A stretch of 38,358 bases of DNA from Gammaproteobacteria bacterium. Its GTDB lineage: Bacteria; Pseudomonadota; Gammaproteobacteria; Ga0077536. The position numbers and the translations under genes were made by a program. The notes under the pieces were generated by a model that searched no databases, had not been told where the DNA came from, and was given only the letters and a program-made list of their open reading frames with translations. The first letter of the stretch is position 1. Each line of letters begins with the position of its first letter. Below are positions 26,013 through 33,360 of the stretch, in pieces. The stretch lies in NCBI GenBank assembly GCA_021773835.1, contig JAJFJQ010000038.1:1-38358 (forward strand). The letters run 5' to 3'.

Positions 26013-27065
26013 ATGGAGATCGATCTCGCACTACGATGGCGCACGTTCGTCGACGGCGAAGCCATTGAGATAGACGAACGCCTGTTTTCGTTGCTCCACG
26101 GTATAGAAGAGGCCGGGCAGTTAAACTTCGCCGCCAAAGCCGAAGGTGTGTCCTATCGCCATGCCTGGGGTGTTGTGCGCGCATGGGAAGCACGGCTCGG
26201 TGCGCCGTTATTGGTTTCGGTGCAGGGTCGTGGGGCATCGTTGACGACCTTCGCCAGAGGCTTATTGCAAGCACGCGCAGAAACGGAACTAGCGCTGCAG
26301 CCGACTATGGCGACGAACGCACTGCTTGCGAGCGCCACGATCAATGGCGCTATCGAAAAAGACCGCCGTCAGGTCCGCATCGCATCTAGTCACGACGATA
26401 CGGTGCTCCGCCTACGCGAAAGCATCGCCGCCGATAACCGCGAGGTAACGTTAGAGATAGTCGGTAGCGAAGGGGCGTTGCGTCACTACCGGCGCGGTGA
26501 CGCCGATATCGCTGGGTTTCATATGCCAATGGGTGAGTTGGGTCGCACGGTCGCGGCAAAGTTAATCGCTTCCTTAGACGATGAGCACGATCAGATCTTC
26601 CTGATCGAGCAGCGTATCCTCGGTTTAATGTCACGCGATGATAAACCTTGCCGCACCATCGAAGCGCTCATCTCAGGCGAGATGAGATTCGTGAATCGAC
26701 AGGCCGGTGCGACCACCCGCCTAACATTCGACGGACTACTCGGCGCACGCGGCCTCGTGTCGGAGGAGATAAATGGTTATCACGATGAAGAGTACACGCA
26801 CACAGCGGTTGGCGCGTTAGTGGTGAGTCGCGACGCAGATGTCGCGTTTGGTTCGCACAGCGCGGCTCAGCATTTTGACCTAAACTTCGAGCCGATGGTC
26901 GAAGAGCGGTTTTATATCGTCATCAATCGTGAGTTAGACAACACGCTTAGAGAGTTTGTCAGCGAATTCTGCGGGCAACTCGAGTTCGACGATCGCGAGC
27001 GGATAGCCACCGATGAATTCGCTCCGACCGTAGCGGTAATCAAACGGGTCCACAATGCGCAATAG
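26013..27065 (+). CDS. ModE-like HTH regulator with periplasmic-binding-protein-like sensor domain
   Basis: A 350-residue transcription regulator. The N-terminal about 100 residues are a winged helix of the ModE/LysR kind: FSLLHGIEEAGQLNFAAKA, SYRHAWGVVRAWEARLG and LLVSVQGRGASLTTFA. Residues about 120-335 resemble the PBP-like domain (PF12727 type) with an oxyanion-binding-protein fold, including GDADIAGFHMPMGE, DEHDQIFLIEQRILGLM and MRFVNRQAGATTRLTFD. Such HTH-PBP proteins often accompany molybdo- or tungsto-enzymes, and MoO4-type or cofactor-related ligands are plausible. The only Mo enzyme in the window is the hydroxylase in this island, so that operon is its likely target. The gene ends inside the start of the next one. 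Confidence 0.82.
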   Translation: MEIDLALRWRTFVDGEAIEIDERLFSLLHGIEEAGQLNFAAKAEGVSYRHAWGVVRAWEARLGAPLLVSVQGRGASLTTFARGLLQARAETELALQPTMATNALLASATINGAIEKDRRQVRIASSHDDTVLRLRESIAADNREVTLEIVGSEGALRHYRRGDADIAGFHMPMGELGRTVAAKLIASLDDEHDQIFLIEQRILGLMSRDDKPCRTIEALISGEMRFVNRQAGATTRLTFDGLLGARGLVSEEINGYHDEEYTHTAVGALVVSRDADVAFGSHSAAQHFDLNFEPMVEERFYIVINRELDNTLREFVSEFCGQLEFDDRERIATDEFAPTVAVIKRVHNAQ

Positions 27066-27684
27066 CAGGGAACTTCGGGTAAGCAAACTGTCCGCCGGAT
27101 TAAAAAAACAAGTGTTACTGGATCCCGAGCATGAGTTCTGGAAAGAGGAAGCACCTGCCGTCTTTAAAGCCAGAATTCAAACCACCAAGGGAAATTTTGT
27201 CATCGAGGCCCATCGTGATTGGGCGCCCATCGGGGTCGATCGATTCTACAAACTTGTACGTGCCGGCTTTTTTGATGACTCACGGTTTTACCGTGTAAGG
27301 GTCGAATTTATTGCGCAATTTGGTCTTCCTGGAAACCCAAAAATCACCCAGATCTGGAAAGACCGAACCATGCCGGACGACCCAGCCAAGCAGAGTAACA
27401 GACGTGGCTTTATTGCCTACGCCATGACCGGCCCCGAAACCAGAACCACCCAGCTATTTATTAACACCGTAGATAATTCCAGACTAGATGCTCAGGGCTT
27501 CGCCCCTATTGGCCGAGTAGTTGAAGGAATGGTGGTAGTTGATAGCTTGTATTCAGGCTACGACGAGGATGCAGGCGGTGGCATGCGCGGCGGCAAACAA
27601 AATAATATTTTGCAATATGGCAATCAGCACCTTGATCGAGAATTTCCCAAACTTGACCGGTTAGAAAAAGCCTCGCTGGTATAA
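27055..27684 (+). CDS. Peptidylprolyl isomerase, cyclophilin type (atypical N-terminus)
   Basis: A 209-residue protein with a cyclophilin domain at about 36-195: TTKGNFVIEAHRDWAPIGVDRFYKLVRAGFFDD, IAQFGLPG, TTQLFINTVDNSRLD and GFAPIGRVVEGMVVVD. Close family members in Gram-negative bacteria generally carry a signal peptide before the LLDPEHEFW segment. Here the N-terminus (MRNSRELRVSKLSAGLKKQ) is basic and non-hydrophobic, and the ATG overlaps the end of the regulator gene by 11 bp. The original 5' end may have been lost in a rearrangement. The protein would then be cytosolic, or expressed from the upstream gene. Codon use is slightly more A/T-rich than in the preceding genes. A minimal GGGTCGGAGT repeat follows the stop. 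Confidence 0.87.
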   Translation: MRNSRELRVSKLSAGLKKQVLLDPEHEFWKEEAPAVFKARIQTTKGNFVIEAHRDWAPIGVDRFYKLVRAGFFDDSRFYRVRVEFIAQFGLPGNPKITQIWKDRTMPDDPAKQSNRRGFIAYAMTGPETRTTQLFINTVDNSRLDAQGFAPIGRVVEGMVVVDSLYSGYDEDAGGGMRGGKQNNILQYGNQHLDREFPKLDRLEKASLV

Positions 27685-27738
27685 AAAGGGGTCGGAGTAA
27701 ATTATTTGAGTATCAAAAATGACTCCGACCCCATTTAT
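27685..27738. repeat. Minimal GGGTCGGAGT inverted repeat
   Basis: Two facing ends, GGGGTCGGAGT (27688-27698) and ACTCCGACCCC (27722-27732), are separated by only 23 bp. They form a small palindromic unit right after the cyclophilin stop, with the same end sequences as the elements at 158-463 and 1091-1394 but no interior. It could also fold as a transcript hairpin. Confidence 0.7.
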
Positions 27739-27807
27739 AATTGGTTTAGTGCCATGTTGCCTGTCGCAGTACGATTCAAGTGACCGCCGAGCCCAGGATT
27801 TAATGTG

Positions 27808-28335
27808 ATGACTCAGGAAGACGCGGCAAAGTGCTCCGTTAACGTGATCGTTGATGACCTCATGCAAAGTGGATATTCGTACGAACTTACGGAATCGGTC
27901 GGGGAGAATTTTGATCCTCAATTCGACCCGCAACTCACACCTTCCGAAATGTTGAAGTTGGGTGTATTCGGGGGTAAATACATGACCGATTGCCAGGGTG
28001 AGTTTCCGGATGAATGGTTCAAGAAGGCAAGATTCAGTGCGGGCGATCGTGATCCGAGCATCAACTTATTCGAGGTTGACGCGTCAAAACCGCTGTCATA
28101 CTGGCGCGAGAAAGGATGGATCCATGATGACGATCCGCGTGGCTGGTTCCAGTGGTATTGCCGGTATTACATGGGTCGCCGACACGAAGACGATAAGAGG
28201 CAAATTCAGCGCTGGCGAAATATGCGTCGCCACATTGCTCAGCTCAAAAAAAACTGCAAGCGAGGCGATCTGCTCTGTCGTCCTCGACAGCGCCAGGCGC
28301 TGCTCCACTGGGCTTATGATTCACGGGTAATGTGA
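27808..28335 (+). CDS. Conserved-looking protein of unknown function
   Basis: A 175-residue protein that I cannot assign. It has no signal peptide or membrane segment. It is hydrophilic and unusually rich in Trp, Tyr and Asp, with segments such as LGVFGGKYMTDC, EFPDEWF, DDDPRGWFQWYCRYYMGRR and a basic C-terminal third with many Arg (RQIQRWRNMRRHIAQLKK). The order of motifs suggests a real, conserved cytosolic protein, perhaps nucleic-acid or nucleotide interacting; this is only an impression. The ATG at 27808 follows an in-frame GTG at 27805. The next gene, a lipocalin, begins 3 bp after its stop, so the two are cotranscribed. Confidence 0.72.
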   Translation: MTQEDAAKCSVNVIVDDLMQSGYSYELTESVGENFDPQFDPQLTPSEMLKLGVFGGKYMTDCQGEFPDEWFKKARFSAGDRDPSINLFEVDASKPLSYWREKGWIHDDDPRGWFQWYCRYYMGRRHEDDKRQIQRWRNMRRHIAQLKKNCKRGDLLCRPRQRQALLHWAYDSRVM

Positions 28336-28338
28336 ACA

Positions 28339-28908
28339 ATGCGTAAATTATTTCGTCGCATCGCGCAGCCTCGTGCGGTTCTTTACACGCTTGCCGTAGT
28401 GATATTTGGCATCTGCCTGGGCGGCTGTCTGGGTATTCCGAATAATGCGACGGCGGTGCGCAACTTTGAACTGGAACGCTATCTCGGAACTTGGTATGAA
28501 ATCGCCCGGCTCGATCATCGGTTCGAGCGCGGCTTGTCTCGGGTTCACGCCGAGTACAGCATGCGCGACGATGGTGGCGTTCGCGTCATCAATACCGGTT
28601 ACAACCAGGAAGACGGTAAGTGGGAACGTGCTGAGGGTAGAGCGTACTTTGTCGACAAGCCTGAAATCGGCCGTCTGAAGGTTGCTTTCTTTGGCCCCTT
28701 CTACGGTGCGTATAACGTCGTAGCGCTGGACCAAGAGCACTACAGCTACTCAATGGTGATCAGTTCCAATACTTCCTATCTGTGGATCCTCGCACGACAT
28801 CCCACGCTCAATAGCAAGATCCTGGACGAGCTAGTGGCGATGGCCGGCAAACTGGGCTTCGACACTGATGAACTGATCTATCCCAAACACGACGGCGGGA
28901 AAAATTGA
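28339..28908 (+). CDS. blc: Outer-membrane lipocalin (Blc-type lipoprotein)
   Basis: A 189-residue lipoprotein. A basic start and hydrophobic core lead to a lipobox LGGC with the modified Cys30. The lipocalin fold then shows its first conserved region, LGTWYEIARLDHRFERG (about 49-65), followed by the strands YSMRDDGGVRVINTGYN, GRLKVAFFGPFYGAYNVVALD and SYLWILARHP. Blc-type proteins bind lysophospholipids or fatty acids at the outer membrane and are induced by envelope stress. Location next to a sigma/ChrR and fatty-acid-modifying gene set fits a role in lipid repair or transport under oxidative stress. Confidence 0.93.
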   Translation: MRKLFRRIAQPRAVLYTLAVVIFGICLGGCLGIPNNATAVRNFELERYLGTWYEIARLDHRFERGLSRVHAEYSMRDDGGVRVINTGYNQEDGKWERAEGRAYFVDKPEIGRLKVAFFGPFYGAYNVVALDQEHYSYSMVISSNTSYLWILARHPTLNSKILDELVAMAGKLGFDTDELIYPKHDGGKN

Positions 28909-28984
28909 TGTCGGCCCGCACCATGACGATCCTCTCAGTTGCTGGCTCTTCAAGATCTGGATCGTATCGGATCTTTCGATAGCC

Positions 28985-29482
28985 ATGCACACCGTGACTG
29001 TTGGGGCGGAGCTCGATCTCGACGTCAAATCATGGCGCACGATCAACGACGGCGTCATGGGAGGGGTCTCCCGAGGTGAGATGGTCGCTTTTAATCATGG
29101 GCTACGTTTCCGGGGGCTGCTGTCATTGGAGAACAACGGTGGGTTCGCGTCGGCGCGCATGGTCTATCGCGGCAACCCGACTAGTGTCGGCGGCGTTCGC
29201 CTTCGAGTGAGGGGAGACGGTCGCCGCTATCAGTTCCGTGTACGGCTGGATGATCGCTACGATGGCATCTCATGGCGTGCTAGCTTTGACACAAACTTAT
29301 CCTGGCAGATCATCAATCTGCCATTCAGAGAATTCGAACAAGTTTATCGCGGCAGACCGGTTACTAATGCCGGGGTATTTGATCCAGCGAAGATCCGACA
29401 GATCGGATTTATGCTTGTGGACGGAAAAGAAGGCTCCTTCCAACTCGATATCACTAGCATCGAGTTTCCAACCGGCAAATAG
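28985..29482 (+). CDS. CIA30 family protein
   Basis: A 165-residue single domain of the CIA30 (complex I intermediate-associated protein 30) family, a galactose-binding-like beta sandwich. Diagnostic parts are WRTINDGVMGGVSRGEM (about 17-33), ENNGGFASARM and the closing strands IRQIGFMLVDGKEGSFQLDI. Bacterial members are often near lipocalins, DUF3833 and SDR genes and are of unclear function. There is no signal peptide from this start. The upstream 76 bp contains stops in frame, so a longer exported form is not possible without an error. It probably belongs to the same transcript as the lipocalin. Confidence 0.87.
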   Translation: MHTVTVGAELDLDVKSWRTINDGVMGGVSRGEMVAFNHGLRFRGLLSLENNGGFASARMVYRGNPTSVGGVRLRVRGDGRRYQFRVRLDDRYDGISWRASFDTNLSWQIINLPFREFEQVYRGRPVTNAGVFDPAKIRQIGFMLVDGKEGSFQLDITSIEFPTGK

Positions 29483-29551
29483 GCTGAACGAAGTTTTTCT
29501 GCGCCCAAAGGCAGATTGATTAACGGATGCGGATAAGCCTATTTAGCCGAA

Positions 29552-29581
29552 TGATCCGATTTACTTTTCAATACGTAAGAA
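29552..29581 (+). promoter_or_regulatory. Candidate ECF sigma (RpoE/ChrR-type) promoter for the DUF3833 operon
   Basis: TGATCC (29552-29557), an 18 bp spacer, then TAAGAA (29576-29581). It has the same -35 hexamer and exact spacing as the two sites between the sigma and amine-oxidase genes. TGATCC is the -35 element reported for the R. sphaeroides sigma-E regulon. The expected start of transcription, about 29587-29590, is at or just before the first codons of the DUF3833 gene. Confidence 0.72.
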
Positions 29582-29586
29582 GCCAT

Positions 29587-30150
29587 ATGAACGTAATGCA
29601 AAGTCTTCGGCTCGCAGGCCGTCGCTACCGCCCGCTTGTCCTCCTCCCCCCACTATTGGCGGTCGGTTGTGGCGGTCTGCGGCTGGAGGACAGTGCCGGG
29701 GACTCCCCGCGCTTCGATCCATTCAGCTATTTTGCCGGTCAGACCCGAGCCTGGGGCATTGTGCAGGATTGGCGTGGCCGCGTCGTGCGCCGCTTCGATG
29801 TCGATATCGAGGGTTCACTCGAAAATGGCGAGCTGCGTCTCGACGAGGAGTTTCGCTATGCCGACGGCGAGCGGTCGACCCGTCAATGGCGGATCCAAGC
29901 GGACGAGAACGGGCGCCTCAGCGGCACCGCAGACGACATCGTCGGAACTGCCGCAGGCGATCTAGCTGGTAACGCGATGCGCTGGCGCTACCCAATGGAC
30001 CTCGAGGTCGGCGGCCGCAGCCATCGAGTGCATTTCGACGACTGGCTGTGGCAACTCGACCAAGACGTACTCGTGAACCGTTCGTACATTCGTAAATTCG
30101 GGCTCAAGGTCGCGGAAGTCACGATTTTCATGCAGAAATCAGACGGCTGA
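29587..30150 (+). CDS. DUF3833 family lipoprotein
   Basis: A 187-residue protein with a signal peptide and lipobox LLAVGC (Cys28), then the DUF3833 domain: FDPFSYFAGQTRAWGIVQDWRGRVVRRFDV, YADGERSTRQWRI, GTADDIVGTAAGDLAGNAMRWRYP and VHFDDWLWQLDQDVLVN. The biochemical role is unknown; it is a membrane-anchored beta-rich protein that recurs with lipid-modifying genes. The frame opens at 29527, but that stretch overlaps the candidate TGATCC-N18-TAAGAA promoter. If this promoter is used, translation starts at 29587 on a leaderless mRNA or at the ATG at 29596. First gene of a tight four-gene operon. Confidence 0.88.
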   Translation: MNVMQSLRLAGRRYRPLVLLPPLLAVGCGGLRLEDSAGDSPRFDPFSYFAGQTRAWGIVQDWRGRVVRRFDVDIEGSLENGELRLDEEFRYADGERSTRQWRIQADENGRLSGTADDIVGTAAGDLAGNAMRWRYPMDLEVGGRSHRVHFDDWLWQLDQDVLVNRSYIRKFGLKVAEVTIFMQKSDG

Positions 30151-30160
30151 GCTAGTGCAT

Positions 30161-30856
30161 ATGGCGCGACTCGGGTTATTGACCGCGTTGTTTCTGGGGT
30201 TTTCGATGTCGTCATTCGCCACGACGTGTCCGTCCTCATCGGGCCTCGGCGATTTCGTCGCCGCTACCTATGGGGACCGCATCGAATTCGACGTCCTGCG
30301 CAACGGCAAAACCATTGGCGAACACGTCACGACGTTTGCCGTCGGGACTGATGGTGTTCGAGTCGAATCCAGAATGCAGCTCGGCATCGACGTTTTTTTT
30401 ATTCCCGTTTACCGCTTCGCTTACGAATCGCGATCGCGCTGGTGTGACGATCGCCTGCAAGAACTCGAGGCGAGGACCAGCGACAACGGAGAGGTTTCAA
30501 AAACGACAGCTGCGATCATTGGCAACACTTTGCAAATCGAGCGCGACGGAACGATTGTCGAGGGTCCAGCGGACTTGATACCCACAGATCACTGGAACCC
30601 CCGCGTGCTCGCGCGCCGCACTGTGCTCAACACCATCACCGGCCGCGTCAACGCTGTGACCATCGAACGTTGCAGTACGGGCTCCGATATGATTGAGAGC
30701 GCGGCGCCGCAAGGAACGTGTTACGAATATGCTGGCGATCTGCAGACCCGCGTCTGGTATGACCCTGTCGGCCGTTGGGTCGGCCTCGAATTCGAAGCCG
30801 GGGACGGTTCCGCTATTTCCTATGTTTGCCGCGCTTGCAAGGCGAAACCGATATGA
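30161..30856 (+). CDS. DUF6134 family exported protein
   Basis: A 231-residue protein with an N-terminal signal peptide (MARLGLLTALFLGFSMSSFA, cleavage probably near residue 20). It has an all-beta body: YGDRIEFDVLRNGKTIGEHVTTF, VESRMQLGIDVFFIPVYRFAYESRSRW, PTDHWNPRVL and QTRVWYDPVGRWVGLEFE. This is the DUF6134 pattern; function is unknown, and a periplasmic lipid-binding or chaperone-like barrel is conceivable. Four cysteines, two of them in the C-terminal CRAC motif, may form disulfides. GTG 30155 is an alternative start. It lies 10 bp after the DUF3833 gene and overlaps the following SDR by 4 bp. Confidence 0.82.
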   Translation: MARLGLLTALFLGFSMSSFATTCPSSSGLGDFVAATYGDRIEFDVLRNGKTIGEHVTTFAVGTDGVRVESRMQLGIDVFFIPVYRFAYESRSRWCDDRLQELEARTSDNGEVSKTTAAIIGNTLQIERDGTIVEGPADLIPTDHWNPRVLARRTVLNTITGRVNAVTIERCSTGSDMIESAAPQGTCYEYAGDLQTRVWYDPVGRWVGLEFEAGDGSAISYVCRACKAKPI

Positions 30857-31617
30857 GCTTATCGCCGATCCCGACTCACGTATGGATAACGGGCGCGAGT
30901 AGCGGTCTCGGAGCGGCATTGGCGCATACTTATTCTGCAGTCGGCGCACAAGTAGCGTTGACCGCTCGCTCGCGGGACCGACTCGAGGCGTGCGCGGCAG
31001 CTTTACCATTGCCCGGCGACGGTAGTGTCTACCCTGCCGATGTCACAAAGCGCGACGAACTGTTCGACGCGATTTCCGCGATCGAAAAAAGCGCACCGAT
31101 AGACCTCGCAATATTAAACGCCGGCACGTATATACCGACAAATCTCGACGACTGGAACACCAAGACGATACGCGCGTTATTCGATACAAATTTCTTCAGC
31201 GTCACGACCTGCATCGAGCTGCTTCTACCATACATGCGCGCGCGCGGGCGCGGCCATATCGCCGTCGTCGCATCGGTCGCAGGTGATATCGGCTTGCCAT
31301 ATGCTGCCTCCTACAGCGCGAGCAAGGCTGCACTGAATCGGATCTGCCAATCGCTACGTCCAGAGCTCGAGCGTGAAGGGATCCGCATCTCTGTGATCAA
31401 CCCAGGGTTCGTGCGTACCCCGTTGACATCGCGCAATGCGTTTCCAATGCCATTCTTAATTGATGCGGATCGTGCCGCCGACATCATCCGGCGCAAGCTA
31501 GCGCGTGGCTGCTTCAACATCCGCTTTCCGTGGCGGATGAGCGTCGCCATGCGACTGCTTGCTGTCCTGCCGCCATCGCTGACATTGTTGCTCACTCGGC
31601 GTATGTTGCGTCGATGA
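30853..31617 (+). CDS. SDR family oxidoreductase
   Basis: A 254-residue short-chain dehydrogenase with all catalytic parts: TGASSGLG (13-20), LNAG (88-91), Ser141, and Tyr154/Lys158 in YSASK. The C-terminal stretch RFPWRMSVAMRLLAVLPPSLTLLLTRRML is hydrophobic and basic, suggesting contact with the membrane, as in SDRs acting on lipids. The ATG at 30853 overlaps the previous stop (ATGA); longer frames do not add SDR sequence. In this operon it may process a modified fatty acid or lipid aldehyde. That is inferred from neighbours only. Confidence 0.9.
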   Translation: MSLSPIPTHVWITGASSGLGAALAHTYSAVGAQVALTARSRDRLEACAAALPLPGDGSVYPADVTKRDELFDAISAIEKSAPIDLAILNAGTYIPTNLDDWNTKTIRALFDTNFFSVTTCIELLLPYMRARGRGHIAVVASVAGDIGLPYAASYSASKAALNRICQSLRPELEREGIRISVINPGFVRTPLTSRNAFPMPFLIDADRAADIIRRKLARGCFNIRFPWRMSVAMRLLAVLPPSLTLLLTRRMLRR

Positions 31618-32054
31618 ACGACGCGCTCGACACCTACATTACAGCCCTTCAATCTCTCACCGCCGATCGACTCGACGACTTTATGTTGCTGGTCACGGAC
31701 GATGTGCATTTTCGCGATCCGTTCAACGATTGCCGCGGGCGCGGCCATTACCGTGCAGTACTCGAAGACATGTTCGAGAAGCTCGACGCGATTGAGTTCA
31801 GCGTAGACGAATCTGCCTGGGTCGCGCCGCTTGATGCGGCGCATGCGAACAAGGCGCTGATCAAATGGACACTAACGGCCGAGTTACATAAGAAACTGTG
31901 GCGGTTGGAAGGCTGCTCAGACCTTCGTTTCGACCCAAACGGACTCTTGCTCGCGCACCATGACTATTGGGATGCGGCGAGTGGGCTATACGAGAGATTC
32001 CCCTTGATCAGGACAGTGCTAAAGTTGTTGCGCGGACGTATCCGTGTCGATTGA
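31614..32054 (+). CDS. NTF2-like / SnoaL-type protein
   Basis: A 146-residue cone-shaped alpha+beta barrel protein of the nuclear transport factor 2-like superfamily: an N-terminal helix (ALDTYITALQSLTADRLDDF), then VHFRDPFNDCRGRGHYRAVLEDMF, and strands ending HHDYWDAASGLYERFPLI. Members bind or isomerise small hydrophobic ligands or act as non-catalytic partners. The start overlaps the SDR stop by 4 bp. The 3' end overlaps the convergent MFS gene by 36 bp. Probably the last gene of the DUF3833 operon. Confidence 0.87.
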   Translation: MNDALDTYITALQSLTADRLDDFMLLVTDDVHFRDPFNDCRGRGHYRAVLEDMFEKLDAIEFSVDESAWVAPLDAAHANKALIKWTLTAELHKKLWRLEGCSDLRFDPNGLLLAHHDYWDAASGLYERFPLIRTVLKLLRGRIRVD

Positions 32055-33326
32055 AGGACCCGTATCGATACGGCCCAGCAGGACTATCACGGCGCATTTC
32101 AGCGCGACCGGTAGCACGACATACAGACAGAGTAATACCGCCGGATCCGGTGGCGATCCGGCAGCTGCGCCGCGTCCGCTGAGTCCCAGTCCGGCGAATG
32201 CGGCGACGATGGCAACAGCCAGCGCCAGCTTCGTCGCCATCGACCACAATGCAAATGCCGTCGCCGTTCGACGGCGGCCGGAGTGCTGCCGATCACGTTC
32301 GAGAATGTCGGCTTGTAGGGAAGGCGGCAGTGCCAGGTCGGCGCCTAGGGTCATACCGCTGGCGATGCAAATCCCGATGAACCAGACAGCGGTCGATTGA
32401 TCGAGCCAGAGAACCTGGGCGAACACCAGCACATTGAACGCTATGGCCACTTTCCAAGCGCGAACTTTGCCGTAGCGACGCGCCAACGTTAACCACAACG
32501 GCATCGCGACGACAGCCGCGCCGAAATAACACACGAGCAGACCATAAAGATCGCTATCGTCGAGTGCGAAGTAATCTTGCACCACAATAGGAAACAAAAC
32601 TGCCGGCAAACCGTTAGCAATCCCGTTCACGAACCAGCACGTCAGCGTCCGCCGAAATTCCCGCAACCGCCAAAGGTCCCCGATGTCGGACACGCTAAAG
32701 CGTTCGTGATTCGCGCGGACCGCGGGCTCCGGCACCAGCAGTGCGAAACCAATCATCGCCGGTACGCCGAATGCAATCGCCGCGACGCTGAGTGCTAAGA
32801 GCGGCGCGACATCCGCGGCGCCCGGGAGGGTCGCGGCCAGCAGCGGGAGCGTTATCGCAATCAGCATGCCGCACAAACCTGCTGCTTCGCGACTCGCGGT
32901 CAGGCGTGAACGTTCATGGTGATCGTGTGACAGTTCGGCGCCCCATGCGGTATACGGCACCATCATCAACGTCCACCCCGTAAACAGCACAATCGAACCT
33001 AGCCCCAGCCACATCGTCGTTACGGGCGCAGGGGGTAATGCCAACGCAACCAGACCAGCACCGGCAATGAGCGCACCGGCGAGCACGAGGGGTTTGTAGC
33101 GGTAGCCGTACCAGTCGATGCGATCCGCGATAGTACCAACCAGTAGATCGCTGGCTAAGTCGATGATGCGTGCCGCTCCGAGCACCAGGCCCGTGAGCAA
33201 AAATCCGAGCCCGAGATCGCTTGCGTACCAACTCGGCAGCAAGACCGCGACCGGAATCACCGGCAGCGCCGCAATCAACCCCGGCAATCCGTATCCGAAG
33301 ACGACTCGAAAAGGCAATCCGATCAT
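32019..33326 (-). CDS. MFS transporter, MelB/GPH-like
   Basis: A 435-residue integral membrane protein with about 12 hydrophobic segments. The N-terminal YGLPGLIAALPVIPVAVLLPSWYASDLGLG and DLASDLLVGTIADRIDWYGYRYKPLVL match the glycoside-pentoside-hexuronide/MelB branch of the major facilitator superfamily. The ATG at 33326 is preferred because the upstream part of the open frame runs into the preceding methyltransferase gene in another frame. The carrier belongs to the operon of lipid-modifying genes, 34 bp after the methyltransferase. A sugar substrate is unlikely from context; a lipid or lipid-derived cargo is an inference. Confidence 0.88.
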   Translation of the reverse strand: MIGLPFRVVFGYGLPGLIAALPVIPVAVLLPSWYASDLGLGFLLTGLVLGAARIIDLASDLLVGTIADRIDWYGYRYKPLVLAGALIAGAGLVALALPPAPVTTMWLGLGSIVLFTGWTLMMVPYTAWGAELSHDHHERSRLTASREAAGLCGMLIAITLPLLAATLPGAADVAPLLALSVAAIAFGVPAMIGFALLVPEPAVRANHERFSVSDIGDLWRLREFRRTLTCWFVNGIANGLPAVLFPIVVQDYFALDDSDLYGLLVCYFGAAVVAMPLWLTLARRYGKVRAWKVAIAFNVLVFAQVLWLDQSTAVWFIGICIASGMTLGADLALPPSLQADILERDRQHSGRRRTATAFALWSMATKLALAVAIVAAFAGLGLSGRGAAAGSPPDPAVLLCLYVVLPVALKCAVIVLLGRIDTGPSIDTDTSAQQL

Positions 33327-33360
33327 CAAGCCGGCCGCAGGAGAAAGTGCGCTTGCCGCG

